In this document: positions 56,300-64,000 of the stretch, piece after piece
Layout: every line of letters begins with the position of its first letter
How positions within the stretch are numbered: the stretch's first letter is position 1
Source: RGIG7213 sp045652135
GTDB taxonomy: Bacteria; Bacillota; Clostridia; Oscillospirales; CAG-272
Assembly: GCA_045652135.1 (NCBI GenBank)
Contig: JAZRTS010000155.1
Coordinates: 1-64,000, forward strand
DNA: 64,000 nucleotides
Direction of reading: 5' to 3'
Notes under the pieces: model-generated
Told to the model about the DNA's origin: nothing
The model's input: the letters and a program-made list of their open reading frames with translations, nothing else
The model's database searches: none
Position numbers and translations under genes: made by a program

Positions 56300-57787
56300 G
56301 TGATATTTATTAAACTTTCCGAGGTTCTTGGCGGTGTTTGCATAATCCGTGCAAGCGAAAATCTCTTTTCCGCCGAAATAAACGAAGTAAAAGATAATTC
56401 AAACGATGTAAGACGCGGTGACCTTTTTATCGCACTCGGCGGTACGTCGCACGACGGATTTGATTATATAGCAAAAGCAATATCAAACGGCGCGTCAGCT
56501 GTTGTGTACGAAAGCAGAAAAAGAAGCTTTGTGTGTGATGTTGGCGGTGTGTGCTTTGTCGAAACAAACAATGCGCGACGCGCGTGCGCCGTTATAATGA
56601 GCAATTACTATTCCTCGCCTGAAAGATACCTGCGCCTTGTCGGTGTCACGGGAACAAACGGAAAAACGACCGTTTGCCGAATGGTAAAGCATATACTTGA
56701 AAATAACGGAATAAAATGCGGTATTATAGGAACGCTCGGAAACGGCGTGGGTGATGAGATAGAACCGTCAGCGATGACGACACCGCCACCGAGTGAGTTT
56801 TACCGCTTGTTAGACCTATACAGAAAAAAAGATGCTAAGGTCGTTGTCAGCGAGGTGTCCTCGCATGCATTGAAGCAGGACAGAGTGGCTTCGTGTATGT
56901 TTGACGTCGGCGCGCTTACGAACATAAGTGCGGATCATATGGATTTTCACAGGACGGCAGAGGATTATATATCGTCAAAATGTAAGCTTTTTACACAAAG
57001 TAAAGTTTCCGTTTTGAATGGCGATGATCCGTCGTCGTCAGTCATAGCAAAACGAACGCGCGGAAAAAAGAGATTTTATTCCGAAAAGGGAAATACCGAT
57101 ATCGTTCTATCGGGTATCTGTGATAACGGTATAAACGGTACGGGATTTGATTATTTTGGAAAAAAATATGCAAAAGTCAGGCTGTTTTTGCCCGGCAGAT
57201 ACAATGTGCACAATGCTGCGTGCGCCATCGGCATTTGTGAGGAGTTTGGAATAGATGCTACGGATTCCGCTTTGGCGCTTGAAGGTTTACACGCTATAAA
57301 AGGCAGGTGCGAGGTACTTGACCTTTCGGAATTTGATGTCGGTTTTTCTGTTGTCATCGACTTTGCTCATACACCCGATGCGCTTCTGAATATTTTGAAT
57401 ACTTGCCGTTCATTCACTTCGAAAAGACTTATTGCAGTGTTTGGATGCGGCGGTGACAGAGATAAAACGAAGCGACCTGAGATGGGGAGAATATCGTCAC
57501 GTACAGCCGATTTTACAGTGGTAACGTCGGATAATCCGCGTACTGAGGAGCCCGAAAAAATAATTTCCGATATATTAAGGGGAATTGATAAAACGTCGAG
57601 ATTCAAGGTAATTGTCAACAGAACAGAGGCAATAAGATATTCTCTTGATATCGCGGATGACGGTGATGTTATAGTGCTGGCGGGAAAAGGACACGAAGAA
57701 TACGAAATAAATCAAAATGGTAAAATACCTTACAGTGAAAAGGATATAGTTTTCGGATATCTGAAAGGTGAAATGTCTGAAGGATAA
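56300..57787 (+). CDS. murE: UDP-MurNAc-tripeptide synthetase, meso-DAP type
   Basis: 495 residues. P-loop GVTGTNGKTTVCRMV near 113, the carbamylated-Lys region, HMDFHRTAEDYISSKCKLF in two parts, and the C-terminal signature SDNPRTEEP. DNPR is the motif that selects meso-diaminopimelate rather than lysine, so the peptidoglycan is predicted to be mDAP type. The start is uncertain: GTG at 56300 has no ribosome site, while an ATT at 56309 has GGGTGAT 4 nt upstream and gives the family-like N-terminus KLSEVLGG. The gene follows ftsI by 37 nt. Confidence 0.93.
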   Translation: MIFIKLSEVLGGVCIIRASENLFSAEINEVKDNSNDVRRGDLFIALGGTSHDGFDYIAKAISNGASAVVYESRKRSFVCDVGGVCFVETNNARRACAVIMSNYYSSPERYLRLVGVTGTNGKTTVCRMVKHILENNGIKCGIIGTLGNGVGDEIEPSAMTTPPPSEFYRLLDLYRKKDAKVVVSEVSSHALKQDRVASCMFDVGALTNISADHMDFHRTAEDYISSKCKLFTQSKVSVLNGDDPSSSVIAKRTRGKKRFYSEKGNTDIVLSGICDNGINGTGFDYFGKKYAKVRLFLPGRYNVHNAACAIGICEEFGIDATDSALALEGLHAIKGRCEVLDLSEFDVGFSVVIDFAHTPDALLNILNTCRSFTSKRLIAVFGCGGDRDKTKRPEMGRISSRTADFTVVTSDNPRTEEPEKIISDILRGIDKTSRFKVIVNRTEAIRYSLDIADDGDVIVLAGKGHEEYEINQNGKIPYSEKDIVFGYLKGEMSEG

Positions 57788-57790
57788 ATT

Positions 57791-59206
57791 ATGAAAAAGA
57801 AAGTGCTGTTTAAACTAAGCGAGGCGGCAAAGTGGTGCTCAGGCACACTCGTCGGAGAAGACTGCGACGTATGCTCAGCCGAGATAGATTCAAGAAAAAT
57901 AACGAGTGGAGAGGGTATTATGTTTGTCGCGCTCAAGGGCGACAACACCGACGGACACAATTATATTGCCAAAGCCGTTGAAAACGGTGCCGCTTGTGTT
58001 CTTTGCCAAAGAGATGCCCTCGGTAATGCGCTTGTGGTTGAGGATACACTCAAGGCACTCGGAGATATAGCAAAGGGATTTAAAAACAAAATAGAAACCT
58101 TAGAGAAAACGTTTGCCGTAACAGGAAGTGTGGGAAAAACCACCACTAAGGAATTTATGGCATCTGTTTTCGGAACAACATATAAAACACACAAAACCGA
58201 CGGAAATTTCAACAGCGTTATAGGTCTGCCTTTGACGGTGTTTGATATGGAGAACGATGTAGAAGCGGCTGTTTTTGAAATGGGTATGAGCTCATTCGGG
58301 GAAATTGCGGCAATGGTAGATATTGCATATCCCGACGGAGCGATTATAACAAATATCGGAACGTCGCATATGGAAATGCTCGGAAGTCGCGAAAATATAC
58401 TCCGCGCAAAGCTTGAGATAACAAAGAATTTTACAAGCGAAAGCGTTCTTGTTTTAAACGGTGATGACCCGTATTTGTGGGGAGAACACGAAAAAAGTGT
58501 CGGATACAGACGCATATATTCGGCAATTTTCAACGAAGAAGCGGATTTTATCGGCAAAAATGTTACCTTTTCCGATAGCGGACTTTGCTATGATATTTAC
58601 ATAAAAGCAGAGGGCCGAACCGTCAATGACATAAAAATTCCCGCAATAGGAATGCATAATGTCTATAATTCGCTTTTAGTCTTTGCTCTTGCGTATAAGT
58701 TCGGAATTGATGAGGAAAGTATCAAAAAAGGTCTTTTGAATTACAAAACGACAGGTATGCGTCAGAAGATATATTCGGTTGCGGATTATACTGTCATTGC
58801 AGACTGCTATAACGCTTCCCCCGAATCGATGAAAGCGTCATGTAATACGCTTGCTGAACTTGCAAAAGAACGGAAAGTGTACTCTCATGCAGTTTTAGGT
58901 GAGATGAGAGAACTGGGGGCGGCATCCGCCTCGCTTCACAGAGAAGCAGGAGCCGAAGCGTACCGGGCAGGTGTTGACCACCTTTACACGTGGGGCACAA
59001 ACGCGGGACGAATTGCCGAGGGAGCTGTTGAAGCAGGTATGCCTGCCGAGTGCGTACACACGTTTTCCGACGGAAGCTCATACGAGGAGCTTACGAGGAC
59101 TTTACGCGGAAATCTTTCGCAAGGCGATGTTATCATGTTCAAAGCCAGCCGTGCTGTAAAGCTTGAAGAAGCAATAGAAAATTTTGAAGGATCTTTTAAA
59201 GAGTGA
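57791..59206 (+). CDS. murF: UDP-MurNAc-tripeptide-D-Ala-D-Ala ligase
   Basis: 471 residues. N-terminal substrate domain with SAEIDSRKITSGEGIMFVALKG, P-loop AVTGSVGKTTTKEF near 115, FNSVIGLPLTVF, FEMGMSSFGEIA, TNIGTSHMEMLGSRENI and IADCYNASPESMKAS. It adds D-Ala-D-Ala to the UDP-precursor. It starts 3 nt after murE with GAAGGA just before the ATG and overlaps mraY by 4 nt (GTGA). Confidence 0.96.
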   Translation: MKKKVLFKLSEAAKWCSGTLVGEDCDVCSAEIDSRKITSGEGIMFVALKGDNTDGHNYIAKAVENGAACVLCQRDALGNALVVEDTLKALGDIAKGFKNKIETLEKTFAVTGSVGKTTTKEFMASVFGTTYKTHKTDGNFNSVIGLPLTVFDMENDVEAAVFEMGMSSFGEIAAMVDIAYPDGAIITNIGTSHMEMLGSRENILRAKLEITKNFTSESVLVLNGDDPYLWGEHEKSVGYRRIYSAIFNEEADFIGKNVTFSDSGLCYDIYIKAEGRTVNDIKIPAIGMHNVYNSLLVFALAYKFGIDEESIKKGLLNYKTTGMRQKIYSVADYTVIADCYNASPESMKASCNTLAELAKERKVYSHAVLGEMRELGAASASLHREAGAEAYRAGVDHLYTWGTNAGRIAEGAVEAGMPAECVHTFSDGSSYEELTRTLRGNLSQGDVIMFKASRAVKLEEAIENFEGSFKE

Positions 59207-60210
59207 ACGTTATGTCTTCGCAAACAATATTTTTTATCGTATGTTTAGCATGCTCATTTTTGATATGCGCGTTTGCAACGCGTAAGCTTATTCCTGTTTT
59301 GAAAAGTCTCAAGATGGGACAAAAAATACTTGATATAGGCCCGCGCTGGCACAAGGGCAAAGAGGGAACACCCACAATGGGTGGGCTTGCAATGCTTATC
59401 GCAACGTTTATCACCGGTTCAGGAGCTGCAATCTACTGTATATATAACGGTGGGATTGCGCCCAACGTTAAAATGATATGTACCGTCGTTATGGCGCTTC
59501 TTTACGGTGCTATCGGAATAATAGACGACAGAGTAAAGCTTCTTAAAAAACAGAACGAGGGGCTGACGGCAAAGCAGAAATATCTTTTACAGCTCGTTAT
59601 TGCAGGACTTTATCTCGTTGTACTCACACTTACGGATAACCTTTCAACGGTACTTCACATACCGTTTACGTCGTTTGACCTTGATCTCGGATATTTTTAC
59701 TACGTATTTGCTTTGATACTCATAACGGGTATCGTCAACGCCGCAAACCTCACGGACGGTATTGACGGTCTTGCTTCAACCGTTACGCTTATAATCGGAG
59801 GTTCTTTTGCCGCTTTAGCTTCAAAAATAGGCGAAAGCGCAACAGATGTTTCCGCACTTTCGGGAATACTTATGGGCGTTTGCCTCGGCTTTTTGGTCTA
59901 CAATGCGTATCCAGCGAAGATATTTATGGGTGATACGGGTTCGCTTTTCCTCGGAGGTCTCGTTTCAGGTCTTGCGTTTATGATAGATGAACCGCTTATC
60001 GTGGTGCTTTGCGGACTTGTATATATAATCGAGGCTTGCAGTGTTATCATACAGGTTGGTTACTTCAAGCTTACGGGCGGAAAACGTTTCTTCAAAATGG
60101 CTCCGATACATCACCATTTTGAAATGTGCGGTTTTTCCGAAATTAAAATTTGTGTTACATTCGGAGCTGCAACGGCGCTTTGCTCGGTTCTCGCATACTT
60201 CGCCGTCTGA
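59203..60210 (+). CDS. mraY: phospho-MurNAc-pentapeptide transferase
   Basis: 335 residues, about ten membrane spans. The landmarks are GTPTMGGLAML, the aspartate pair in GIIDDRVKL, ANLTDGIDGLASTV, the catalytic-site KIFMGDTGSLFLGG and MAPIHHHFEMCGFSE. It moves phospho-MurNAc-pentapeptide to undecaprenyl phosphate (lipid I). The GTG at 59203 overlaps the murF stop; an ATG at 59212 is an alternative. murD, which often follows, is absent here. Confidence 0.96.
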   Translation: MNVMSSQTIFFIVCLACSFLICAFATRKLIPVLKSLKMGQKILDIGPRWHKGKEGTPTMGGLAMLIATFITGSGAAIYCIYNGGIAPNVKMICTVVMALLYGAIGIIDDRVKLLKKQNEGLTAKQKYLLQLVIAGLYLVVLTLTDNLSTVLHIPFTSFDLDLGYFYYVFALILITGIVNAANLTDGIDGLASTVTLIIGGSFAALASKIGESATDVSALSGILMGVCLGFLVYNAYPAKIFMGDTGSLFLGGLVSGLAFMIDEPLIVVLCGLVYIIEACSVIIQVGYFKLTGGKRFFKMAPIHHHFEMCGFSEIKICVTFGAATALCSVLAYFAV

Positions 60211-60231
60211 TCTTATTAAGGGGGTATTGTT

Positions 60232-61578
60232 ATGGATGAAAAAGAAAAAAGAGATATTGCCCCCGTGTCTGAAAGAAAAAAAGAAACGGCTTCGTTTTCA
60301 GCGCAAAGAAAAAAAAGCGACTATGCAATAAGCCGTGACATCGTTCAAGGCGGTAAGCTTACTGTGTCGAAAGAGCGCGGAAAGCTCCGCGCAGAGAGAA
60401 CGGTCAACCGTATAAAGACGGGATTTGACCGACCGCTTCTCGTCATAATCCTTATTTTGCTTCTGTTCGGAACGGTTATGGTTTTTTCAGCCAGCTATGC
60501 ATGGGCGCAGAATGACTACGGCGACAGTTTCTATTGGGTGAAAAAGCATGTAATGTGGGTTGGTATCGGCGTTGGTATGATGCTTCTCATAATGCAAGTG
60601 GATTACCGATTTTTTCGACTGATGTCACCTGCCGCATTCGGTGGTGTTTTCATACTTCTGTGCCTTGTTCCTATAATAGGAAAAACGGTAAACGGCGCCA
60701 AAAGATGGATAGTCATAGGCCCTTTGCAAATACAGCCTACGGAGCTTATGAAGGTTGCGCTTGTTTTAATGCTGTCGTGGTATATTTCGAAATATGTCGT
60801 TGCCGCACGCGATCTTGATTTACTTACGGTAAAGGAAAAAAAGAAAGCGGTTCTTAAACGTTCGCTTAAAGAATATTTGCCCGTTTTCGTAAGAGAAGTT
60901 CTGATACCGTTCGGTATAATCGGCGTTGTCTGTCTTGTTACGCTTGTCGAAAAGCATATGTCCGGTACGATAATTCTGTTTTCGATCGGTATGGTCGTAA
61001 TTTTTATCGGCAAGGTATCGGCACGTTGGATAGGCGCGCTTGTCGCCGTAGGTGCTGTCGGCGCTGTTGTTATGATAACGTCCGTAGGTTATACGAGCGA
61101 CCGTATTATGGCTTGGCTTGATCCGTTCAAATATGAGCTTGACGAGGGCTGGCAGATAGTGCAAAGTCTTTATGCAATATCATCAGGCGGACTTTTCGGC
61201 GTAGGACTCGGAAATTCAACGCAAAAGCATATGTACCTTCCCGAACCGCAGAACGACTACATATTTGCAATTATATGCGAGGAGCTCGGTTTTATAGGAG
61301 CACTTCTTATGTTCCTTCTGTTCGGTATACTTATATGGCGAGGTGTCGCTGTTTCAAGACGTGCACCCGACAGCTTTTCAAAACTTGTGGCAATGGGTAT
61401 AACGGGCAAGGTTGCCATACAGACGATACTCAACGTTTTTGTTGTAACAAATCTTTTCCCTCCTACGGGAATTTCTCTGCCGTTCTTTTCCTACGGCGGT
61501 ACAGCGCTTATATTCCTGCTTTGCGAAATGGGAATATTGCTGTCTATTTCAAGATATTCATACCAGAATAAGGTGTAA
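60232..61578 (+). CDS. ftsW: FtsW, SEDS-family septal glycosyltransferase
   Basis: 448 residues. A charged cytoplasmic N-terminal extension of about 65 residues (MDEKEKRDIAPVSERKKE) is unusual in length. About ten spans follow, with GTVMVFSASYAWA, the SEDS signature IQPTELMKVALVL, GEGWQ-like DEGWQIVQSLYAISSGG, GLGNSTQKHMYLPEPQNDYIFA (two parts, active-site Asp region) and TGISLPFFSYGGTAL. It polymerises lipid II together with the penicillin-binding protein. AAGGGGG lies 7 nt before the ATG. Confidence 0.95.
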   Translation: MDEKEKRDIAPVSERKKETASFSAQRKKSDYAISRDIVQGGKLTVSKERGKLRAERTVNRIKTGFDRPLLVIILILLLFGTVMVFSASYAWAQNDYGDSFYWVKKHVMWVGIGVGMMLLIMQVDYRFFRLMSPAAFGGVFILLCLVPIIGKTVNGAKRWIVIGPLQIQPTELMKVALVLMLSWYISKYVVAARDLDLLTVKEKKKAVLKRSLKEYLPVFVREVLIPFGIIGVVCLVTLVEKHMSGTIILFSIGMVVIFIGKVSARWIGALVAVGAVGAVVMITSVGYTSDRIMAWLDPFKYELDEGWQIVQSLYAISSGGLFGVGLGNSTQKHMYLPEPQNDYIFAIICEELGFIGALLMFLLFGILIWRGVAVSRRAPDSFSKLVAMGITGKVAIQTILNVFVVTNLFPPTGISLPFFSYGGTALIFLLCEMGILLSISRYSYQNKV

Positions 61579-61583
61579 TCGCA

Positions 61584-62702
61584 ATGAAAATATTATTTAC
61601 GGGCGGCGGTACGGGCGGTCACGTTAATCCCGCGCTTGCAATTGCCGAAACGGTGAAAAAACATAACCCCGAATGTGAAATAGCATTTGTCGGAACGCCT
61701 GCGGGGATAGAAAATAAACTTGTCGGCAAAGCAGGTTATAAAATTCATCACATTAACATACAAGGCCTTAAAAGAAAGCTCACATTGAAAAATATTAAAA
61801 CGCTTTATCTTACGGTTACGAGCGTTTCAAAGGCGAAAAAACTTCTTAAAAAAGAAAAACCCGATGCTGTTGTCGGTACGGGAGGATACGTCTGCTATCC
61901 GCTTGTGAAGGCGGCAGCGAAGCTGAAAATACCCACGGCTGTACACGAATCAAACGCAATACCCGGCGTTGCCATAAAAATGCTGGCACCTTATGTGGAC
62001 GTTATTTTTACAGATTTTGAAAAGACGAAAGAATACATAAAAGAACAGTACAGACACAAAATCATTCATGTTGGTAATCCGTTTTTTGAAAACGGAGAGA
62101 AACAAGATTATGCAAGCGCAAGAAAGAAGCTTGGAATCGACGGAGAATTCAAGTACAGCGTGCTTGTATACGGCGGATCGCTTGGGGCAGCAAACATAAA
62201 CTCAAACGTTGTTAAGTGGGCTGAAAAATATCTGAAGGCTCACGGTGACGTAAAGCTTACTCACGCAACGGGTGCTGCGGGATATGAAAAAACGAAGGCG
62301 GAGTATGAAGCGGCAGGATTTATAAACGATCCTTCTGCGGAAATACTTGAATATATATACGATATGCCGTGCCGCATGGCGGCGGCTGACGTTATCGTGT
62401 GCAGAGCAGGTGCGATGACACTGTCAGAGCTTGCTTTGACGGGAAAGCCCGCTGTGCTCGTGCCTTATCCGTATGCTGCGGAAAACCATCAGTATAAGAA
62501 TGCAAAGGTGTTGTCTGACGGAGGTGCGGCGATACTTATTGCCGACAGCGAGCTTACCGAAGACAAAATAGAAAGTGCAATAAATAAGATACTGTATACC
62601 GAAAACACGGCAGAGGATATGGCGAAGAATATTAAAAAATTCGCAATGCCCGATGCAAACGAAGATATATACCGAAAGCTTATTGAGCTTATCAAAAAAT
62701 AA
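61584..62702 (+). CDS. murG: UDP-GlcNAc transferase that makes lipid II
   Basis: 372 residues, GT-B fold. N-terminal glycine loop FTGGGTGGHVNPALA, GTPAGIENKLV, VGTGGYVCYPLV, HESNAIPGVA, the second-domain loop VYGGSLGAANINS, and the UDP-GlcNAc site CRAGAMTLSELALTGKPAVLVPYPYAAENHQ in two runs. It starts 5 nt after ftsW with AAGGTG 8 nt before the ATG. murC, common after murG, is not found. Confidence 0.96.
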   Translation: MKILFTGGGTGGHVNPALAIAETVKKHNPECEIAFVGTPAGIENKLVGKAGYKIHHINIQGLKRKLTLKNIKTLYLTVTSVSKAKKLLKKEKPDAVVGTGGYVCYPLVKAAAKLKIPTAVHESNAIPGVAIKMLAPYVDVIFTDFEKTKEYIKEQYRHKIIHVGNPFFENGEKQDYASARKKLGIDGEFKYSVLVYGGSLGAANINSNVVKWAEKYLKAHGDVKLTHATGAAGYEKTKAEYEAAGFINDPSAEILEYIYDMPCRMAAADVIVCRAGAMTLSELALTGKPAVLVPYPYAAENHQYKNAKVLSDGGAAILIADSELTEDKIESAINKILYTENTAEDMAKNIKKFAMPDANEDIYRKLIELIKK

Positions 62703-62723
62703 GATGAATGGGAGGGGACGAAT

Positions 62724-63626
62724 ATGGATAAGAAAAAACACGGACCGTATGAATTTAAAGACGGTAGAATAATTAAACGAACAGAAGAATCAGAGCCCCT
62801 CACACCGAGCCGAATGTTTATTGAAGGTCTCGTCAAGGAGGAGGACGAGGCTGACAACGCGGAAGCGCTTGAAAATGCGAAAACGAATTTCGACAGGCGC
62901 CGTGCGCGTGAGATCACAGCAAGGGTATCGATAGTGTTTATAATAACCGCCTTTATGCTGTTTTTGCTCATAACATTCGGCTTCCAATTAAAAAATGTTA
63001 ACGTATCGGGAATGACGGTTTATTCACCTGACGAAATAGCTGAATGGGTGAATGAAAACGCCGCCGATAACGTACTGCTTATGGGAACGTCTGACCTTGA
63101 GGACAAGCTGTCTGCAGCTTTCCCGAAGCTCAAAAACGTATCCGTTGAAAAGGATTTTCCGAATGCCGTTACGGTAACGGCGGAGGATGATTCGCCTGTA
63201 TATTATATAACGCTTGACGGTGAGCACTATATTTTGTCGGAAGATCTTAAGGTTATTTCAAGAACAACAGACGTATCGCTTACCAAGGAACTTCTTGCTG
63301 TCGAGATCAAGGATATAAAAAAAGCGGTAACGGGTGATATTTTGGAATTTTATTATGATTATCAGTATGATTATATAAAGGACTTGCTTACCGATATAAT
63401 TACGCACGATATATCGCACGGTGTAATATCTGTTGATGCTGACGATAAATTTGACATAAAGATAAATTATGATGGCAGATTTACAGTAATGATAGGTGTT
63501 GGCGAAAATGTAAAAACTAAGCTCACACTTGCCAAAGCGTATATCGACAGTCTTCCGGACGGGGAAAAAGGAATAATAGATTCGACAAGTACTGAAAAAG
63601 GATCGTATATTTCGCTTATGAAATAA
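62724..63626 (+). CDS. ftsQ: FtsQ/DivIB division protein
   Basis: 300 residues: basic cytoplasmic N-terminus (1-70), one membrane span (about 71-92, VSIVFIITAFMLFLLITFGF), a POTRA domain (about 93-165, FQLKNVNVSGMTVYSPDEI and LKNVSVEKDFPNAVTVTAED in segments), then a beta domain with YYITLDGEHYILSEDL. It bridges FtsL/DivIC and the septal synthases. GGGAGGGG lies 6 nt before the ATG. Confidence 0.88.
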   Translation: MDKKKHGPYEFKDGRIIKRTEESEPLTPSRMFIEGLVKEEDEADNAEALENAKTNFDRRRAREITARVSIVFIITAFMLFLLITFGFQLKNVNVSGMTVYSPDEIAEWVNENAADNVLLMGTSDLEDKLSAAFPKLKNVSVEKDFPNAVTVTAEDDSPVYYITLDGEHYILSEDLKVISRTTDVSLTKELLAVEIKDIKKAVTGDILEFYYDYQYDYIKDLLTDIITHDISHGVISVDADDKFDIKINYDGRFTVMIGVGENVKTKLTLAKAYIDSLPDGEKGIIDSTSTEKGSYISLMK

Positions 63627-63859
63627 TCTTTCGATTTATTCCGAATTTGCAAATAAATTTAATATATTTTGTAAAAAGTGATATTTTTTCTGAATTTGAT
63701 ATTGCATTTGAAAAGAAAAAATATTATTATGAGGTGTATACATTAAAAAAGACACGGTGTGCTTTGCAAAAGGCGTACTGTATATTACTTGGGTGAGCGT
63801 TTTCCACTCTGCGAACGCCGCCGTTAAAAATCATACAGCGGGTGGAGAAGGAGTAAGAA
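63627..63859. promoter_or_regulatory. ftsZ upstream region with weak promoter
   Basis: A possible promoter is TTGCAT (63702-63707), 17-nt spacer, TATTAT (63725-63730). Just after it, GAGGTG precedes a short open frame (ATTAAAAAAGAC start at 63743) that runs past the ftsZ start, but no ATG, GTG or TTG supports it. No RNA gene is recognised. Confidence 0.35.
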
Positions 63860-64000
63860 ATGGGATATGAACTCGATGCAGGAATTGACAGCGTAGTTAA
63901 AATTAAGGTTGTTGGTATAGGCGGCGGCGGTAACAATGCCGTAAATAGAATGATTGCATCCAATATAGGCGGTGTTGAATATATCGCTGTAAACACCGAT
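63860..64000 (+). CDS. ftsZ: FtsZ, 5' end only
   Basis: The 47 codons before the right edge read MGYELDAGIDSVVKIKVVGIG, then GGGNNAVNRMI and VEYIAVNTD, the invariant start of FtsZ with its first GTP-binding glycine loop. It forms the Z ring. GGAGAAGGAG lies 6 nt before the ATG. ftsA, which precedes ftsZ in many bacteria, is absent. Confidence 0.95.
   Translation, partial: MGYELDAGIDSVVKIKVVGIGGGGNNAVNRMIASNIGGVEYIAVNTD

Noticed and set aside
63727..63996. 89-codon minus-strand frame at the right edge
   Set aside because: Antisense to the ftsZ start and its leader; no start signals.

Overview
The window looks like chromosomal DNA of an anaerobic Gram-positive member of the Clostridia, most likely a gut Oscillospirales/Ruminococcaceae-type lineage. 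This is inferred from lipobox signal peptides, N-terminal type I dockerin repeats, sharp TTGACA-17-TATAAT promoters, AGGAG ribosome sites, tRNA genes with encoded CCA, a short SufC-SufB pair, and a cell-division cluster whose MurE carries the DNPR motif of meso-diaminopimelate enzymes. Two edge genes are cut: a dockerin/ricin-lectin protein at the left and ftsZ at the right.

Layout. 1-8.5 kb: dockerin-ricin protein, a divergent EF-G, a lipoprotein with an NlpC/P60-like domain, a DUF454 membrane protein, a two-component system, and a 32-residue membrane ORF coupled to rsuA. 8.5-14.2 kb: tex, an orphan MsmK/UgpC-type sugar ABC ATPase, and a GH71/99-like lipoprotein. 14.2-18.5 kb: an accessory segment with three tRNAs, three arrays of small palindromes separated by constant 7-10 nt linkers, a 100-bp direct repeat bracketing one gene, and unknown surface or membrane proteins. 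18.4-21.6 kb: a five-gene operon (HprK-like kinase, PqqD-like protein, small lipoprotein, ER-type S26 peptidase, PF14907-type nucleotidyltransferase) resembling a peptide-modification cassette. 21.6-30 kb: six co-directional paralogous surface genes. Five share a Cys-His NlpC/P60-like domain plus a lectin-like domain, and the sixth shares its tail with the lipoprotein of the operon.

30.3-51.8 kb is mostly housekeeping: rpe, a DOMON/CBM9-type surface protein, a cytoplasmic NlpC/P60 enzyme, NfeD and SPFH proteins, a CNNM/CorC transporter behind a candidate leader-peptide attenuator, aspartate aminotransferase Ic, a Gly-Arg-His tRNA operon, an OGG1-type glycosylase, a solute-binding lipoprotein, a sufC-sufB-dtxR operon, a 30-residue Cys-rich ORF, two more DOMON surface proteins, polA and a ZIP transporter. 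51.9-64 kb is a dcw cluster: mraZ-rsmH-ftsL-ftsI-murE-murF-mraY-ftsW-murG-ftsQ-ftsZ. It lacks murD, murC, murB and ftsA, has a probable MraZ operator, and appears to use AUA (and perhaps AUU) start codons.

The least explained parts are the HprK/PqqD/S26 operon with its matching downstream surface proteins, and the palindrome arrays. All functions are assigned by reading motifs; no database search was run.
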